Counted from the stretch's first letter, positions 8,143-15,889 are shown. The stretch is DNA of 64,000 nt from Lentzea jiangxiensis (GCF_900104175.1 NZ_FNIX01000009.1:182855-246854), one strand, 5' to 3'. Translations and numbers: made by a program. Notes: a model not told the origin generated them from the letters alone.

Positions 8143-9312
8143 GTGAAACGGTGGGGATGGTTGACCACGGGCCTGGCTCTGGGGCTGGTTCTGGCGGTGG
8201 TGATGACCCTCGGGTCGCAGAAGGACCAGGTCCCCGCGGCTGATCCCGGTCCCCTGCCGATGGCACCGAGACTGCCGGCCCCGAAGGACTCCGGTCCGAC
8301 GCCGACGGTGCCCGCCCCCACCCGCGAGCAGCTGGGCAAGCAGCCGTGGATGCACAAGCTCGCTCCCGGCGAGAAGCCCCCGCAGTTCGTGCTCTTCTCC
8401 TTCGACGGCGCGGTGTCGAAGAAGCACTGGGACAAGGTCCTGCCGATCGCCAAGGCCAAGAACGCGCACGTCACGGGTTTGCTGTCCGGCGTCTACCTGC
8501 TGGCCGACCAGGACAGGAACCAGTACCAGCCCCCGGCCGGGCTCAAGCGCGGCGTCTCCGACATCCAGTTCGGCGGCAGCCGGCAGGACATCGCGGCCCG
8601 CATCGGCTACCTGAACCAGGTGATCGCCGACGGCCACGAGATCGGCACGCACTACAACGGCCACTTCTGCTCGGGCGGCACCCAGCCGTCGGTCGACAAG
8701 TGGGACAACGCGGCCTGGAACGCCGAGCTGCAGCAGTTCAGGCAGATCGTCGACAGGTCGCGCGCCGCCGGGCTCCACCTCCCCGCCGACGCCGTCCGGG
8801 GTGGACGGACGCCGTGCCTGGAAGGCAACTGGGACCAGGCTTTCCCGGCGATGGCCGCGAACGGCCTCGTCTACGACACCAGCAAGGTCGCGCTGGGCGT
8901 GCAGTGGCCGACCGTCCAGAACGGACTGTACGAGTTCCCCATGCCCGAGGTGCGGGTTCCCGCACTGGGCAAGCAGGTCGTCATGATGGACTTCAACCTC
9001 TGGTACGCGCTCAACCAGGCCAAGGACGAACCGCACCGCGCGCCCGAGTTCACCCAGATCGTGTTCGACACCTACAGGTCCGTGCACCAGGCCGCGTTGA
9101 ACGGCAACCGTGCGCCGATCGTCGTCGGCAACCACTTCAACGAGTGGAACGGGTCGGCGTTCTCGAACGCGATGGAGCAGTTCCTCGAGCACGTGTGCGA
9201 CAAGCCGGAGACGGTGTGCGCCACCTACACCGAGGTGATCCAGTGGATGCAGCTGCAGGACCCGGCGGTGCTGGACCAGCTCCGCCGGATACCCGCAGCC
9301 CGCAACTGGTAG
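8143..9312 (+). CDS. secreted NodB-like polysaccharide deacetylase-related protein
   Basis: About 389 residues starting with a signal anchor (KRWGWLTTGLALGL) and a Pro-rich linker. The deacetylase-like core has FSFDGA (metal/general-base Asp region) and HEIGTHYNGHF, matching the H-x3-H metal motif of carbohydrate esterase family 4. The C-terminal part (VVGNHFNEWNGSAF, CATYTEVIQWM) matches the actinobacterial lipoprotein/deacetylase variant. It would act outside the membrane on cell-wall or capsule glycans. The gap after the sortase stop is 39 bp, so the three surface genes may form one operon. GTG 8143 is used with a CTAAGG-like site close by. Confidence 0.75.
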   Translation: MKRWGWLTTGLALGLVLAVVMTLGSQKDQVPAADPGPLPMAPRLPAPKDSGPTPTVPAPTREQLGKQPWMHKLAPGEKPPQFVLFSFDGAVSKKHWDKVLPIAKAKNAHVTGLLSGVYLLADQDRNQYQPPAGLKRGVSDIQFGGSRQDIAARIGYLNQVIADGHEIGTHYNGHFCSGGTQPSVDKWDNAAWNAELQQFRQIVDRSRAAGLHLPADAVRGGRTPCLEGNWDQAFPAMAANGLVYDTSKVALGVQWPTVQNGLYEFPMPEVRVPALGKQVVMMDFNLWYALNQAKDEPHRAPEFTQIVFDTYRSVHQAALNGNRAPIVVGNHFNEWNGSAFSNAMEQFLEHVCDKPETVCATYTEVIQWMQLQDPAVLDQLRRIPAARNW

Positions 9313-9318
9313 TGGGAG

Positions 9319-10353
9319 CTAGCCGTCGGTCGAAATGATCCGGTCGTCGGTCGCGCCGGGCTGGCCGTTCGCGTCCTGGTTGGACGTTCCGATCCACAGC
9401 GTGCCGTCCGGCGCGGGAGCCACCGAGCGCACGCGGCCGTAGCTCGTGAACACCGCCTGCGGCGTGCCGAGCGTGGTGCCGCTGACCGGGACCTTCCAGA
9501 CCCGGCGGCCGGTGACGGCGCCGACGTAGAGGGCGTTCTTGTAGTACGCGATGCCGGACGGACCGGCCTGCCTGTTGGACCACGTCTTGACCGGGTTGGT
9601 CATGCCCGCGACCGAGCAGGTGCCCTCGCACGTGGGCCAGCCGTAGTTCTTGCCCGCCTCGATGCGGTTGATCTCGTCGGTGGTGTTGTTGCCGAACTCC
9701 GTGGCGTACGCGGTGTTCCCGGCCCAGGTGATGCCCTGGACGTTGCGGTGGCCGATGGAGTAGACGACGCTGCCGGCGCGGGGGTTGCCGGTGGCGGGCC
9801 TGCCCGCCGTGTCGAAGCGGAGGACCTTGCCGCCCAGCGAGTTCCAGTTCTGCGCGGTGCCGGTGTTCTGGCCGTCGCCCGTGGTGGCCCACAGGAAGCC
9901 GTCCGGACCCCACTCGAGGCCGCCGCCGTTGTGGTAGCGGTTCTTGGGGATGCCGGTGACGATCGGCTGGGGCGTGCCGCCGAGCTGCAGCTTGGCGACT
10001 CGGTTGTCGGTCGCCGTCGAGTAGTAGATGAAGACGGAGTTGTCGGTCGCGAAGCTCTTCGAGACGGCGAGGCCGAGCAAGCCTCCCTCACCGCCCGTCG
10101 TCTGGGCCTGTTCCACCGTGTCCAGCTCGGTCACGGTCGTGCCCGAGAGCTTCTTGATCTTGCGGGTGTCCCGCTCGGTGAAGATGCCGCTGCCGTCGGG
10201 CAGGAACTCGATGTCCCAGGGTATGTCGAGGTTGGTGGCGAGCGTGCGCTCGGCCAGGACGGAGGGGTCGTCCTGCGCTGAAGCGGGGATCACGCACAGG
10301 GACGCGGCCAGGGCAGTGCAGGCTGCCGCCGCTGCGATTCGACGAGCACGCAT
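9319..10353 (-). CDS. secreted PQQ-dependent sugar/aldose dehydrogenase (glucose/sorbosone dehydrogenase fold)
   Basis: A 344-residue protein with a classic signal peptide (MRARRIAAAAAC... IPASAQ). It is a six-bladed beta-propeller of the soluble GDH/aldose-sugar dehydrogenase family: NLDIPWDIEFLPDG at the N-terminus, GEGGLLGLAV, YHNGGGLEWGPDGFLW (catalytic-His region), GGKVLRFD, GHRNVQGI and KNYGWP are all family hallmarks. It should oxidise aldoses outside the membrane using PQQ and Ca. The ATG at 10353 has GGAGAG about 7 nt upstream. It diverges from pqqA across a 288-bp region, the strongest contextual argument that it is a true PQQ enzyme. The end converges with the deacetylase stop, 6 bp apart. 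Confidence 0.88.
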   Translation of the reverse strand: MRARRIAAAAACTALAASLCVIPASAQDDPSVLAERTLATNLDIPWDIEFLPDGSGIFTERDTRKIKKLSGTTVTELDTVEQAQTTGGEGGLLGLAVSKSFATDNSVFIYYSTATDNRVAKLQLGGTPQPIVTGIPKNRYHNGGGLEWGPDGFLWATTGDGQNTGTAQNWNSLGGKVLRFDTAGRPATGNPRAGSVVYSIGHRNVQGITWAGNTAYATEFGNNTTDEINRIEAGKNYGWPTCEGTCSVAGMTNPVKTWSNRQAGPSGIAYYKNALYVGAVTGRRVWKVPVSGTTLGTPQAVFTSYGRVRSVAPAPDGTLWIGTSNQDANGQPGATDDRIISTDG

Positions 10354-10641
10354 CTGTGCTCTCCTTCGGGTCCGCTCGGAGTTTGGCTGCGGCGGCGGCG
10401 TTGCAGGGCGTGCTTACGCAATCACAGATCGCATGCCCTCGCAACAGTCGTCGGAGGTCCCGGTGTTTCCGGCTGACGAGCAGAACAAACTGACCATCAT
10501 CCATCCGATGACTTCCGGACACCTTCTGTACGGTCTAGACCGTGGCGGCGTGGACCACCTACGGTGGGAACCGCCGCCGCGCCCCACGGAAAGCGCTTGC
10601 AGGTCCTCCGGGACCGCAGGCAGGAGACCGAGGAGTTGCGC
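10354..10641. promoter_or_regulatory. 288-bp divergent control region between the sugar dehydrogenase and pqqA
   Basis: No protein gene is supported between the two divergent starts. The region must hold both promoters and contains the GntR-type palindrome listed separately. An SD-like GAGGAG at 10630-10635 serves pqqA, spaced 6 nt from its ATG. Confidence 0.6.
10530..10543. promoter_or_regulatory. perfect palindrome with GGTCTAGACC core (GntR/HutC, DasR-like operator)
   Basis: acggtctagaccgt is a perfect 14-bp palindrome centred about 105 bp upstream of pqqA and 183 bp upstream of the dehydrogenase. Its central ten bases equal the core of the DasR-responsive element known in streptomycetes; the flanking bases differ (C/G instead of T/A). 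No regulator gene lies next to it, consistent with control by a distant global GntR protein. Assignment to DasR is inference. Confidence 0.55.
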
Positions 10642-10764
10642 ATGAACGAAGCCGTCACCACCACCGGGACCGAGCTCCCCGAGATCAGGCGCGAGTGGGT
10701 CAAGCCCGACTTCCGCGACTTCGAGACGCCGATGGAGGTCACCGCCTACGCGGCTCGCAGCTGA
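10642..10764 (+). CDS. pqqA: PqqA, PQQ precursor peptide (40 residues)
   Basis: The C-terminal half carries the PqqA consensus: WVKPDFRDF followed by EVTAY, where Glu and Tyr (spacing E-x3-Y) are the residues cross-linked to form PQQ. Typical PqqA is 22-29 residues; this one has about 17 extra N-terminal residues before the W-x-KP motif. ATG 10642 is used because GAGGAG lies at 10630-10635. The frame is open further upstream to 10564 but without an SD site. It is the first gene of the pqqACDEB set, 79 bp ahead of pqqC. Confidence 0.9.
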   Translation: MNEAVTTTGTELPEIRREWVKPDFRDFETPMEVTAYAARS

Positions 10765-10843
10765 CGTCAGGTGGCGGGCCGGGGTTCCCGGTGGAGCCCC
10801 GGCCTCTCCGCGCGTCCTCTCCCTGGCCGACCGAGGAGTCCCC

Positions 10844-11539
10844 ATGACTGCCGTTCCCCCCGCGCGGTTCGTCGCCGAACTGCGCGCCCTCGCACCCCGG
10901 TACTGGGACAGCCACCCGTTCCACCTGCGCATGCACGCCGGTCAGCTGAGCAAGCACGAGCTGCAGTCGTGGGCCGCGAACCGCTGGTACTACCAGCGCT
11001 GCATCGCGCAGAAGGACGCCGCGATCCTGTCCAACTGCCCGGTGCCCGAGATCCGCCGCCAGTGGCGCGAGCGGATCGTCTGGCACGACGGCACGCAGCC
11101 GGGTGAAGGGGGCGCGGAGAACTGGATCCGCCTCGCGGAGGCCGTGGGCCTGACCCGGGAGGAGGTGCTCGACGAGCGGCACGTCCTGCCCGGCACGCGG
11201 TTCGCCGTGGACGCCTACGTGAACTTCGCGCGCACCAAGCCGTGGGTCGAGGCCATCGCGTCCGGGCTCACCGAGATGTTCTCCGGCGCTCTGATGCGCA
11301 AGCGCTTGGCGGCGTTGCGGGAGCAGTACCCGTGGATCGCCGAGGAGGGCTTCGCCTACTTCACCAACCGCATCGAAGCGGTGGCGGGTGAGGGGAAGGC
11401 CACCGTGGACATCGTGGTCGCGCACGCGCTGACCCGCGAGCAGCAACTGGCCGCCGTGGCCGCGCTGTCGTTCAAGTGCGACGTCCTGCGCGCCGTGCTG
11501 GACGCGGTCGACTACTACTCGGGCAAGGGCAAGCCGTGA
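10844..11539 (+). CDS. pqqC: PqqC, pyrroloquinoline-quinone synthase
   Basis: 231 residues, close to the usual ~250. PqqC is the cofactorless oxidase that closes the ring and performs the final eight-electron oxidation of AHQQ to PQQ. Family landmarks: HPFHLRMHAGQLS near the start, QSWAANRWYYQR (with Tyr and Arg contributing to the active site), KDAAILSN, WIRLAEAVGL, FFSG-like MFSGAL, and a C-terminal ALSFKCDVLRAVLDAVDYY. Its stop overlaps the GTG of pqqD (GTGA). Confidence 0.94.
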   Translation: MTAVPPARFVAELRALAPRYWDSHPFHLRMHAGQLSKHELQSWAANRWYYQRCIAQKDAAILSNCPVPEIRRQWRERIVWHDGTQPGEGGAENWIRLAEAVGLTREEVLDERHVLPGTRFAVDAYVNFARTKPWVEAIASGLTEMFSGALMRKRLAALREQYPWIAEEGFAYFTNRIEAVAGEGKATVDIVVAHALTREQQLAAVAALSFKCDVLRAVLDAVDYYSGKGKP

Positions 11540-11814
11540 CGTCCGTGGTCGCGCTGGACGCCGTGCCGCGGATCCGGCGTGGCGTGAAGTGCGCCTACGA
11601 CCAGATCCGGTCCGCGCACGTCGTGCTGTTCCCCGAGGGAGTGCTGGTGCTCAACGAGACCGCAGCGTCCGTCGTGGCGCTGTGCGACGGCGTTCGTTCC
11701 GTCGGCGACATCGCCCTCGCGCTGGGCGACGAGTACGCCGGCGTGGAACCCGAGGACGTGGCCTCACTGGTGGCCCGCCTCGTCGAGCGAAGGGTGGTGG
11801 ACGTCGATGGCTGA
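11536..11814 (+). CDS. pqqD: PqqD, PqqA-binding chaperone
   Basis: 92 residues, the standard length. PqqD (a RiPP recognition element) binds PqqA and presents it to PqqE. The sequence shows the family pattern: PRIRRGVKCAYDQIR, VVLFPEGVLVLNETAA, then VALCDG and a helical C-terminus. GTG 11536 overlaps the pqqC stop, and the 3' end overlaps the pqqE start by 8 bp, so translation is coupled. Confidence 0.93.
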   Translation: MTSVVALDAVPRIRRGVKCAYDQIRSAHVVLFPEGVLVLNETAASVVALCDGVRSVGDIALALGDEYAGVEPEDVASLVARLVERRVVDVDG

Positions 11815-12886
11815 GGCGCCCTTCGGCCTGCTGGCCGAGCTGACGCACCGGTGCCCGCTGCAGTGCGGTTACTGCTCGAACCCGCTGGAGCTGGTGCGCC
11901 GCGACGCCGAGCTGTCGACCGAGGACTGGCGGCGCGTCTTCGACCAGGCCCGCTCACTGGGCTGCCTGCAGGTCCACCTGTCCGGCGGGGAACCGCTGCT
12001 GCGCCAGGACCTCCCCGAACTGGTCTCGCACGCGAACAGCCTCGGCTGCTACGTCAACCTCGTCACGTCCGGGGTGGGTCTCTCGCGAGACCGGTTGCGC
12101 TCGCTGGCGTCCCTGGGCGTCGACCACGTGCAGCTGTCGTTGCAGGACGCGACCCGTGCGGGCAACGACCGGATCGCGGGCATCAAGGCGTTCGACCGGA
12201 AGGTGGAGGCGGCGGCTTTCGTCCGCGAGGAAGGCCTGCCGCTGACGGTGAACACCGTGCTGCACCGGCAGAACCTCGACCACGTCGCCGGCATCATCGC
12301 GATGGCCGAGGAGATGGGCGCCGAGCGCCTGGAGCTCGCGAACACCCAGTACTACGGCTGGGCGCTGCGCAACCGCGCGGCACTCCTGCCCACCCGAGAG
12401 CAGCTCGCCGCCGCCGATCCGGTCGTCGCCTCGGCGCAGGAACGCCTGCGCGGGCGGATGGAGATCGTCTACGTGATCGCGGACTACCACGAGGCCCACC
12501 CGAAGCCCTGCATGTACGGGTGGGGTGCGCGGCAGCTGACGGTGGCGCCCAACGGCGACGTGCTCCCCTGCCCCGCCGCCACGGTGATCTCGTCGCTGCG
12601 GATCGAGAACGTGCGCGAGTCGTCGTTGCACGACATCTGGCACTCCTCGTCGTCGTTCAACGCGTTCCGCGGCTTCGACTGGATGCAGGACCCGTGCCGG
12701 TCGTGCCCGCGCAAGGAGGTCGACTTCGGCGGGTGCCGCTGCCAGGCCTTCCAGCTGACCGGTGACGCGGCGGCGACCGACCCCGTCTGCTCGCTGTCGC
12801 CGTCCCGGTCCACTGTGGACCAGATCCTGGCGACCGAGATGGCGCCGGCCGACGTTCCCGCGATGGCCATGAGGAAGATGCGGTGA
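11807..12886 (+). CDS. pqqE: PqqE, radical SAM enzyme cross-linking PqqA Glu and Tyr
   Basis: 359 residues. The radical SAM cluster motif CX3CX2C is at C16, C20 and C23 (RCPLQCGYC). A SAM-binding GGEPLLR segment follows. The C-terminal SPASM-type auxiliary cluster cysteines occur in KPCMYGWG, LPCPAA, DPCRSCPRK and GGCRCQAF. PqqE makes the first C-C bond between the Glu and Tyr of PqqA, helped by PqqD. Its stop overlaps the pqqB GTG by 4 bp. Confidence 0.95.
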   Translation: MAEAPFGLLAELTHRCPLQCGYCSNPLELVRRDAELSTEDWRRVFDQARSLGCLQVHLSGGEPLLRQDLPELVSHANSLGCYVNLVTSGVGLSRDRLRSLASLGVDHVQLSLQDATRAGNDRIAGIKAFDRKVEAAAFVREEGLPLTVNTVLHRQNLDHVAGIIAMAEEMGAERLELANTQYYGWALRNRAALLPTREQLAAADPVVASAQERLRGRMEIVYVIADYHEAHPKPCMYGWGARQLTVAPNGDVLPCPAATVISSLRIENVRESSLHDIWHSSSSFNAFRGFDWMQDPCRSCPRKEVDFGGCRCQAFQLTGDAAATDPVCSLSPSRSTVDQILATEMAPADVPAMAMRKMR

Positions 12887-13755
12887 AGGCGGTTCTGCTC
12901 GGCACGACGGCCGGTGGCGGGTTCCCCCAGTGGAACTGCGCCTGCTCGTTGTGCGTGCGCGCCCGGTACGGCGCGTTGCCCTCCCGGACGCAGGACTGCC
13001 TGGCGATCACCGGCAACGGCACCGACTGGTGGCTCGTCAACGCTTCCCCGGACATCCGCACGCAGATCACGTCGTGCGCGTTGTTGAACCCCGGTCCGGG
13101 CGCGCGGCAGACCCCGTTGCGCGGTGCGTTGTTCACCGACGCGGAACTCGACCACACCCTCGGCCTGCTGACCCTGCGCGGCGGGGCGGGGTTGACGGTC
13201 TGGGCACCTCCCGCGGTCCTGCACGCGGTGAAGGACCAGTTCGACCTGCGCTCGGTGATCGACGGGTACTCGCCGCTGTCGTGGCGCGAGGCCGGTTCCT
13301 TCACGGTGGACGGCCTTCGCGTCACGGCCGTCCCGATCAGCGACAAGCGCCCGAAGTACGCGCGTTCCTCCACTGTGGACGGCCCCTGGGTGGTCGCGTA
13401 CCGCTTCGAGGACGTCGTTTCCGGTGGTGTGCTGGTCTACGCGCCCTGCCTGGCGTCGTGGCCCGGCGGTTTCGACGAGGTGGTGGCCTCGGCCGACTGC
13501 GTGCTGCTCGACGGCACCTTCTACGCCGCCTCCGAGATGGGGTCGGCGACCGGCAGCTCGTCCGGCCAGGCTTCGATGGGCCACCTGCCGATCACCGCGA
13601 GCCTGGCCGAGCTGCGCCGGTTCCCCTCCGTGCGGCGGATGTACACGCACCTCAACAACACCAACCCGGTGCTCGACCCGTCGTCCCCGGAAGCGGCTTC
13701 GGTGCGCGAGGCCGGCGTCGAAGTGCCCGGGGACGGCACGGTGATCGAGCTCTAG
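12883..13755 (+). CDS. pqqB: PqqB, metallo-hydrolase-fold oxygenase of PQQ biosynthesis
   Basis: 290 residues with a metallo-beta-lactamase fold. LGTTAGGGFPQWNC opens the protein, a CxCxxC zinc site follows (C19, C21, C24), then FTDAELDHT, and near the C-terminus MGHLPI and HLNNTNP, all PqqB hallmarks. PqqB hydroxylates the tyrosine-derived intermediate during maturation. It is last of the overlapping set; gene order A-C-D-E-B differs from the A-B-C-D-E order of proteobacteria. No pqqF/G protease gene is adjacent. Confidence 0.94.
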   Translation: MKAVLLGTTAGGGFPQWNCACSLCVRARYGALPSRTQDCLAITGNGTDWWLVNASPDIRTQITSCALLNPGPGARQTPLRGALFTDAELDHTLGLLTLRGGAGLTVWAPPAVLHAVKDQFDLRSVIDGYSPLSWREAGSFTVDGLRVTAVPISDKRPKYARSSTVDGPWVVAYRFEDVVSGGVLVYAPCLASWPGGFDEVVASADCVLLDGTFYAASEMGSATGSSSGQASMGHLPITASLAELRRFPSVRRMYTHLNNTNPVLDPSSPEAASVREAGVEVPGDGTVIEL

Positions 13756-13891
13756 GTGAGAATCGGCGGATGCCCTGCGTGATCGGGGGCCGTCCTCCAC
13801 CGCGTCAGGTGAGTTCATCGGGGTGGCACAGATCACCGGCGCGCGTGGGACGTTGCCCGGAGTCGTCCGGCCGAGTTCGTGACCGATCACA

Positions 13892-14641
13892 ATGGCACCC
13901 GTGACTCCCGGCGCTCTCCTCTCGCTGGCGGTGCAGTCCTGTGTGGACGCCGCCGAGCTCCTGCACGGCCTGACCGTCGACGTGGCGGCGAAGGGCGCCT
14001 TCGACCAGGTGAGCAACGCCGACCTGGAGGTGGAGGCGTTCCTGCGGCGTTCGTTGACCGACGGCGCCCCCGGCTCGGCGGTCGTCGGCGAGGAGCTCGG
14101 CAGCGCGTCGGCCCCCGTCACCTGGTTCGTCGACCCGATCGACGGCACGCGGAACTTCGTGCGCGGCATCCCGCTGTCCTGCATCTCGGTCGCCGCGGCG
14201 GTCGACGGCACGCTGGTCGCGGGCTGCGTGCTGGACCCGTTCCGCGACGAGCTCTTCACCGCGGCCGTGGACGTGCCTTTCGCCGTGCGGTCGTCCGGTC
14301 TGGTGATCACGCCGGGGGTGAGCCCGCGTCCGCTGGTGCTGACCGACATCCCGTTGCCCGGCAGCCCGTACAGCGGCGAGATGGACCTCTTGAGCTCGCT
14401 CCTGGCCGTTGCCGACGTGCGCCGCGTGTACTCGACGGCCCTGTCGCTCGCCTGGGTCGCCGCGGGCCGGGCCGACGCCGCGGCCAACATCGGCACGCAC
14501 CCGTGGGACGTGGCCGCCGGCGCCGTCCTGGTGCGCGCGGCCGGCGGCCAGTTCCGCGAGATCAGCGCGAACGCCTTCGTCGCCGGCCGTGGTGAGATCG
14601 TCGACTGGCTGGCGTCGCGCGTGAAGGGCATCGTCTCGTGA
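13892..14641 (+). CDS. inositol monophosphatase-family phosphatase (CysQ/IMPase-like)
   Basis: About 249 residues with the metal-dependent phosphatase motifs: VVGEELG (first metal Glu pair), WFVDPIDGTRNFV (DPIDGT) and HPWDVAAGAVLVRAAGG (WDxxxG). Substrate could be inositol phosphate, PAP or a sugar phosphate. ATG 13892 has no clear SD; GTG 13901 is an alternative. It is 136 bp after pqqB and overlaps the following dehydrogenase gene by 4 bp. A functional link with PQQ is only suggested by position. Confidence 0.85.
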   Translation: MAPVTPGALLSLAVQSCVDAAELLHGLTVDVAAKGAFDQVSNADLEVEAFLRRSLTDGAPGSAVVGEELGSASAPVTWFVDPIDGTRNFVRGIPLSCISVAAAVDGTLVAGCVLDPFRDELFTAAVDVPFAVRSSGLVITPGVSPRPLVLTDIPLPGSPYSGEMDLLSSLLAVADVRRVYSTALSLAWVAAGRADAAANIGTHPWDVAAGAVLVRAAGGQFREISANAFVAGRGEIVDWLASRVKGIVS

Positions 14642-15324
14642 TCGATCTCAACGGCAAGGTCGTGCTGGTCACCGGAGCCGGCGGCACCATCGGCGCCGGC
14701 ATCGTCCGCCGCTTCACCGACGCGGGCGCACGCGTCGTGAGCCACAGCGGGCAGGACGACGGCGACCTGCGCACCTCGGCCCGCCGCGTGGTCGACGACG
14801 CCTTCGCGCGCTACGGCCGCCTGGACGCCGTGGTCAACAACGCGGGCATCCAACCCGTAGAACCGTTGCCCGGCATGACATCCGAGCAATGGCAGTCCGT
14901 GGTGGACACCAACCTGATGGCACCGTTCGCCGTCACCCAGGCCGCAGTGGCACACCTGCCGGCAGGCGGCTCGGTCACGCACATCGCGTCGATCGAGGGC
15001 AGGCACCCCGCCCCCGGCCACGCCCACTACGCGGCCTCGAAGGCGGGCCTGATCATGCACGCCCGCGCCGCCGCACTGGAGTACGGCCCGCAGTTCGGCA
15101 TCCGCGTGAACACGGTGTCGCCCGGGCTGATCGCGCGGCCCGGCATCGAGGCGCAGTGGCCGGAGGGCGTGGCGCGGTGGCAGGCCGCGGCGCCGTTGGG
15201 TCGGCTCGGGACGCCTTCGGACGTCGGGGACGCCTGCGTGTTCCTGGCTTCGGACCTGGCGTCCTGGATCACCGGGCACGACCTCGTGGTGGACGGGGGC
15301 GTGACGGCCCGCCCGACCTGGTGA
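14638..15324 (+). CDS. short-chain dehydrogenase/reductase
   Basis: 228-residue classical SDR: TGAGGTIGAG cofactor loop (TGxxxGxG), VNNAGI, catalytic Ser in SIEG region and YAASK (YxxxK), then SPGLI and a C-terminal DGGVTARPTW. It should reduce or oxidise an alcohol/ketone with NAD(P). GTG 14638 overlaps the phosphatase stop (GTGA), so the two are co-translated and may act on one substrate, for example a polyol or sugar phosphate; that is inference. Confidence 0.88.
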   Translation: MIDLNGKVVLVTGAGGTIGAGIVRRFTDAGARVVSHSGQDDGDLRTSARRVVDDAFARYGRLDAVVNNAGIQPVEPLPGMTSEQWQSVVDTNLMAPFAVTQAAVAHLPAGGSVTHIASIEGRHPAPGHAHYAASKAGLIMHARAAALEYGPQFGIRVNTVSPGLIARPGIEAQWPEGVARWQAAAPLGRLGTPSDVGDACVFLASDLASWITGHDLVVDGGVTARPTW

Positions 15325-15694
15325 GGCGCGCTGCTGAAACGCGCCGACTCGCCGTTCCTCGGCTGGATGAGCAGAAGCAGGGGCTCGTGACGAACACCAC
15401 GGCGATTGGTACACCAGTGCCAACCGGGCCGGAAGCCGAGGACATCGCGCCGCTCGACGCCCTTCACGCCTGGAAGCGGACCTGAGCAGACTCCTGACCT
15501 GCTGCTACGACGGCCCTCCAGGATCGCCCAGCTCGGCGTCCGCCTGAACGATGACCATGATCATCATCTGGTTACTCTCCGGCTCCCCTCTCCGCATCGT
15601 TGGAGGTAGTCGAAGCAGCCGAACGGATCGCCGAAGCGACCTGCGAAACCAGTGAAACACCTGACCAGGCACCTGATCCTGGTGCGGATCCGGT
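15325..15694. other. 370-bp region without a supported gene
   Basis: Only short frames occur. One, GTG 15387 to TGA 15485, would encode a 32-residue peptide (TNTTAIGTPVPTGPEAED... HAWKRT) behind a weak AGCAGGGG site; another starts at ATG 15550. Neither has convincing support. Base composition drops relative to neighbours and repeated CACCTGA/CCTGGT words occur at 15657-15683, suggesting decayed sequence between the dehydrogenase and the tRNA. Confidence 0.3.
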
Positions 15695-15771
15695 TGGTAC
15701 CCCCGACGGGATTCGAACCCGTACTGTGATCCTTTTAAGGGACCTGCCTCTACCGATTGGGCTACGGGGGC
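15695..15771 (-). tRNA. class-I tRNA with UAA anticodon (specificity uncertain)
   Basis: The complement folds as a tRNA of 77 nt including an encoded CCA: acceptor GCCCCCG/CGGGGGT (with an unusual G1-U72 wobble), D arm with the GG pair, anticodon stem GGTCC/GGATC with loop CTTAAAA, short 5-nt variable region, and a perfect T arm ACGGG-TTCGAAT-CCCGT. Counting from U33, positions 34-36 are UAA, which would read the rare leucine codon UUA. Bacterial tRNA-Leu normally has a long variable arm, absent here. The D stem carries one mismatch and the D loop one extra base. It lies 118 bp downstream of the ATP-grasp gene on the same strand. Confidence 0.75.
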
Positions 15772-15889
15772 GCGGTGAGCCTAGGCCTTGATCGTCGGCT
15801 TGTGTGAGCGGATGGTCGTTTCTCGCCCGAGCGGCCCAGCGAATTGGACTGGAGCGAGCAACCGGGTAAGCGTCGAACGGACCCGAACA

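Noticed and set aside
12484..15423. 979-codon minus-strand frame across the pqqE-pqqB-phosphatase-SDR region
   Set aside because: All four plus-strand genes carry clear family motifs; the antisense product has none.
15387..15485. 32-residue peptide as a RiPP precursor
   Set aside because: Weak ribosome site, no adjacent modifying enzyme on the same strand, and no known leader pattern.
15695..15771. Reading the tRNA as tRNA-Lys because ccttttaagg appears on the plus strand
   Set aside because: The tRNA is on the minus strand, where the loop is CTTAAAA; the anticodon is UAA, not UUU.
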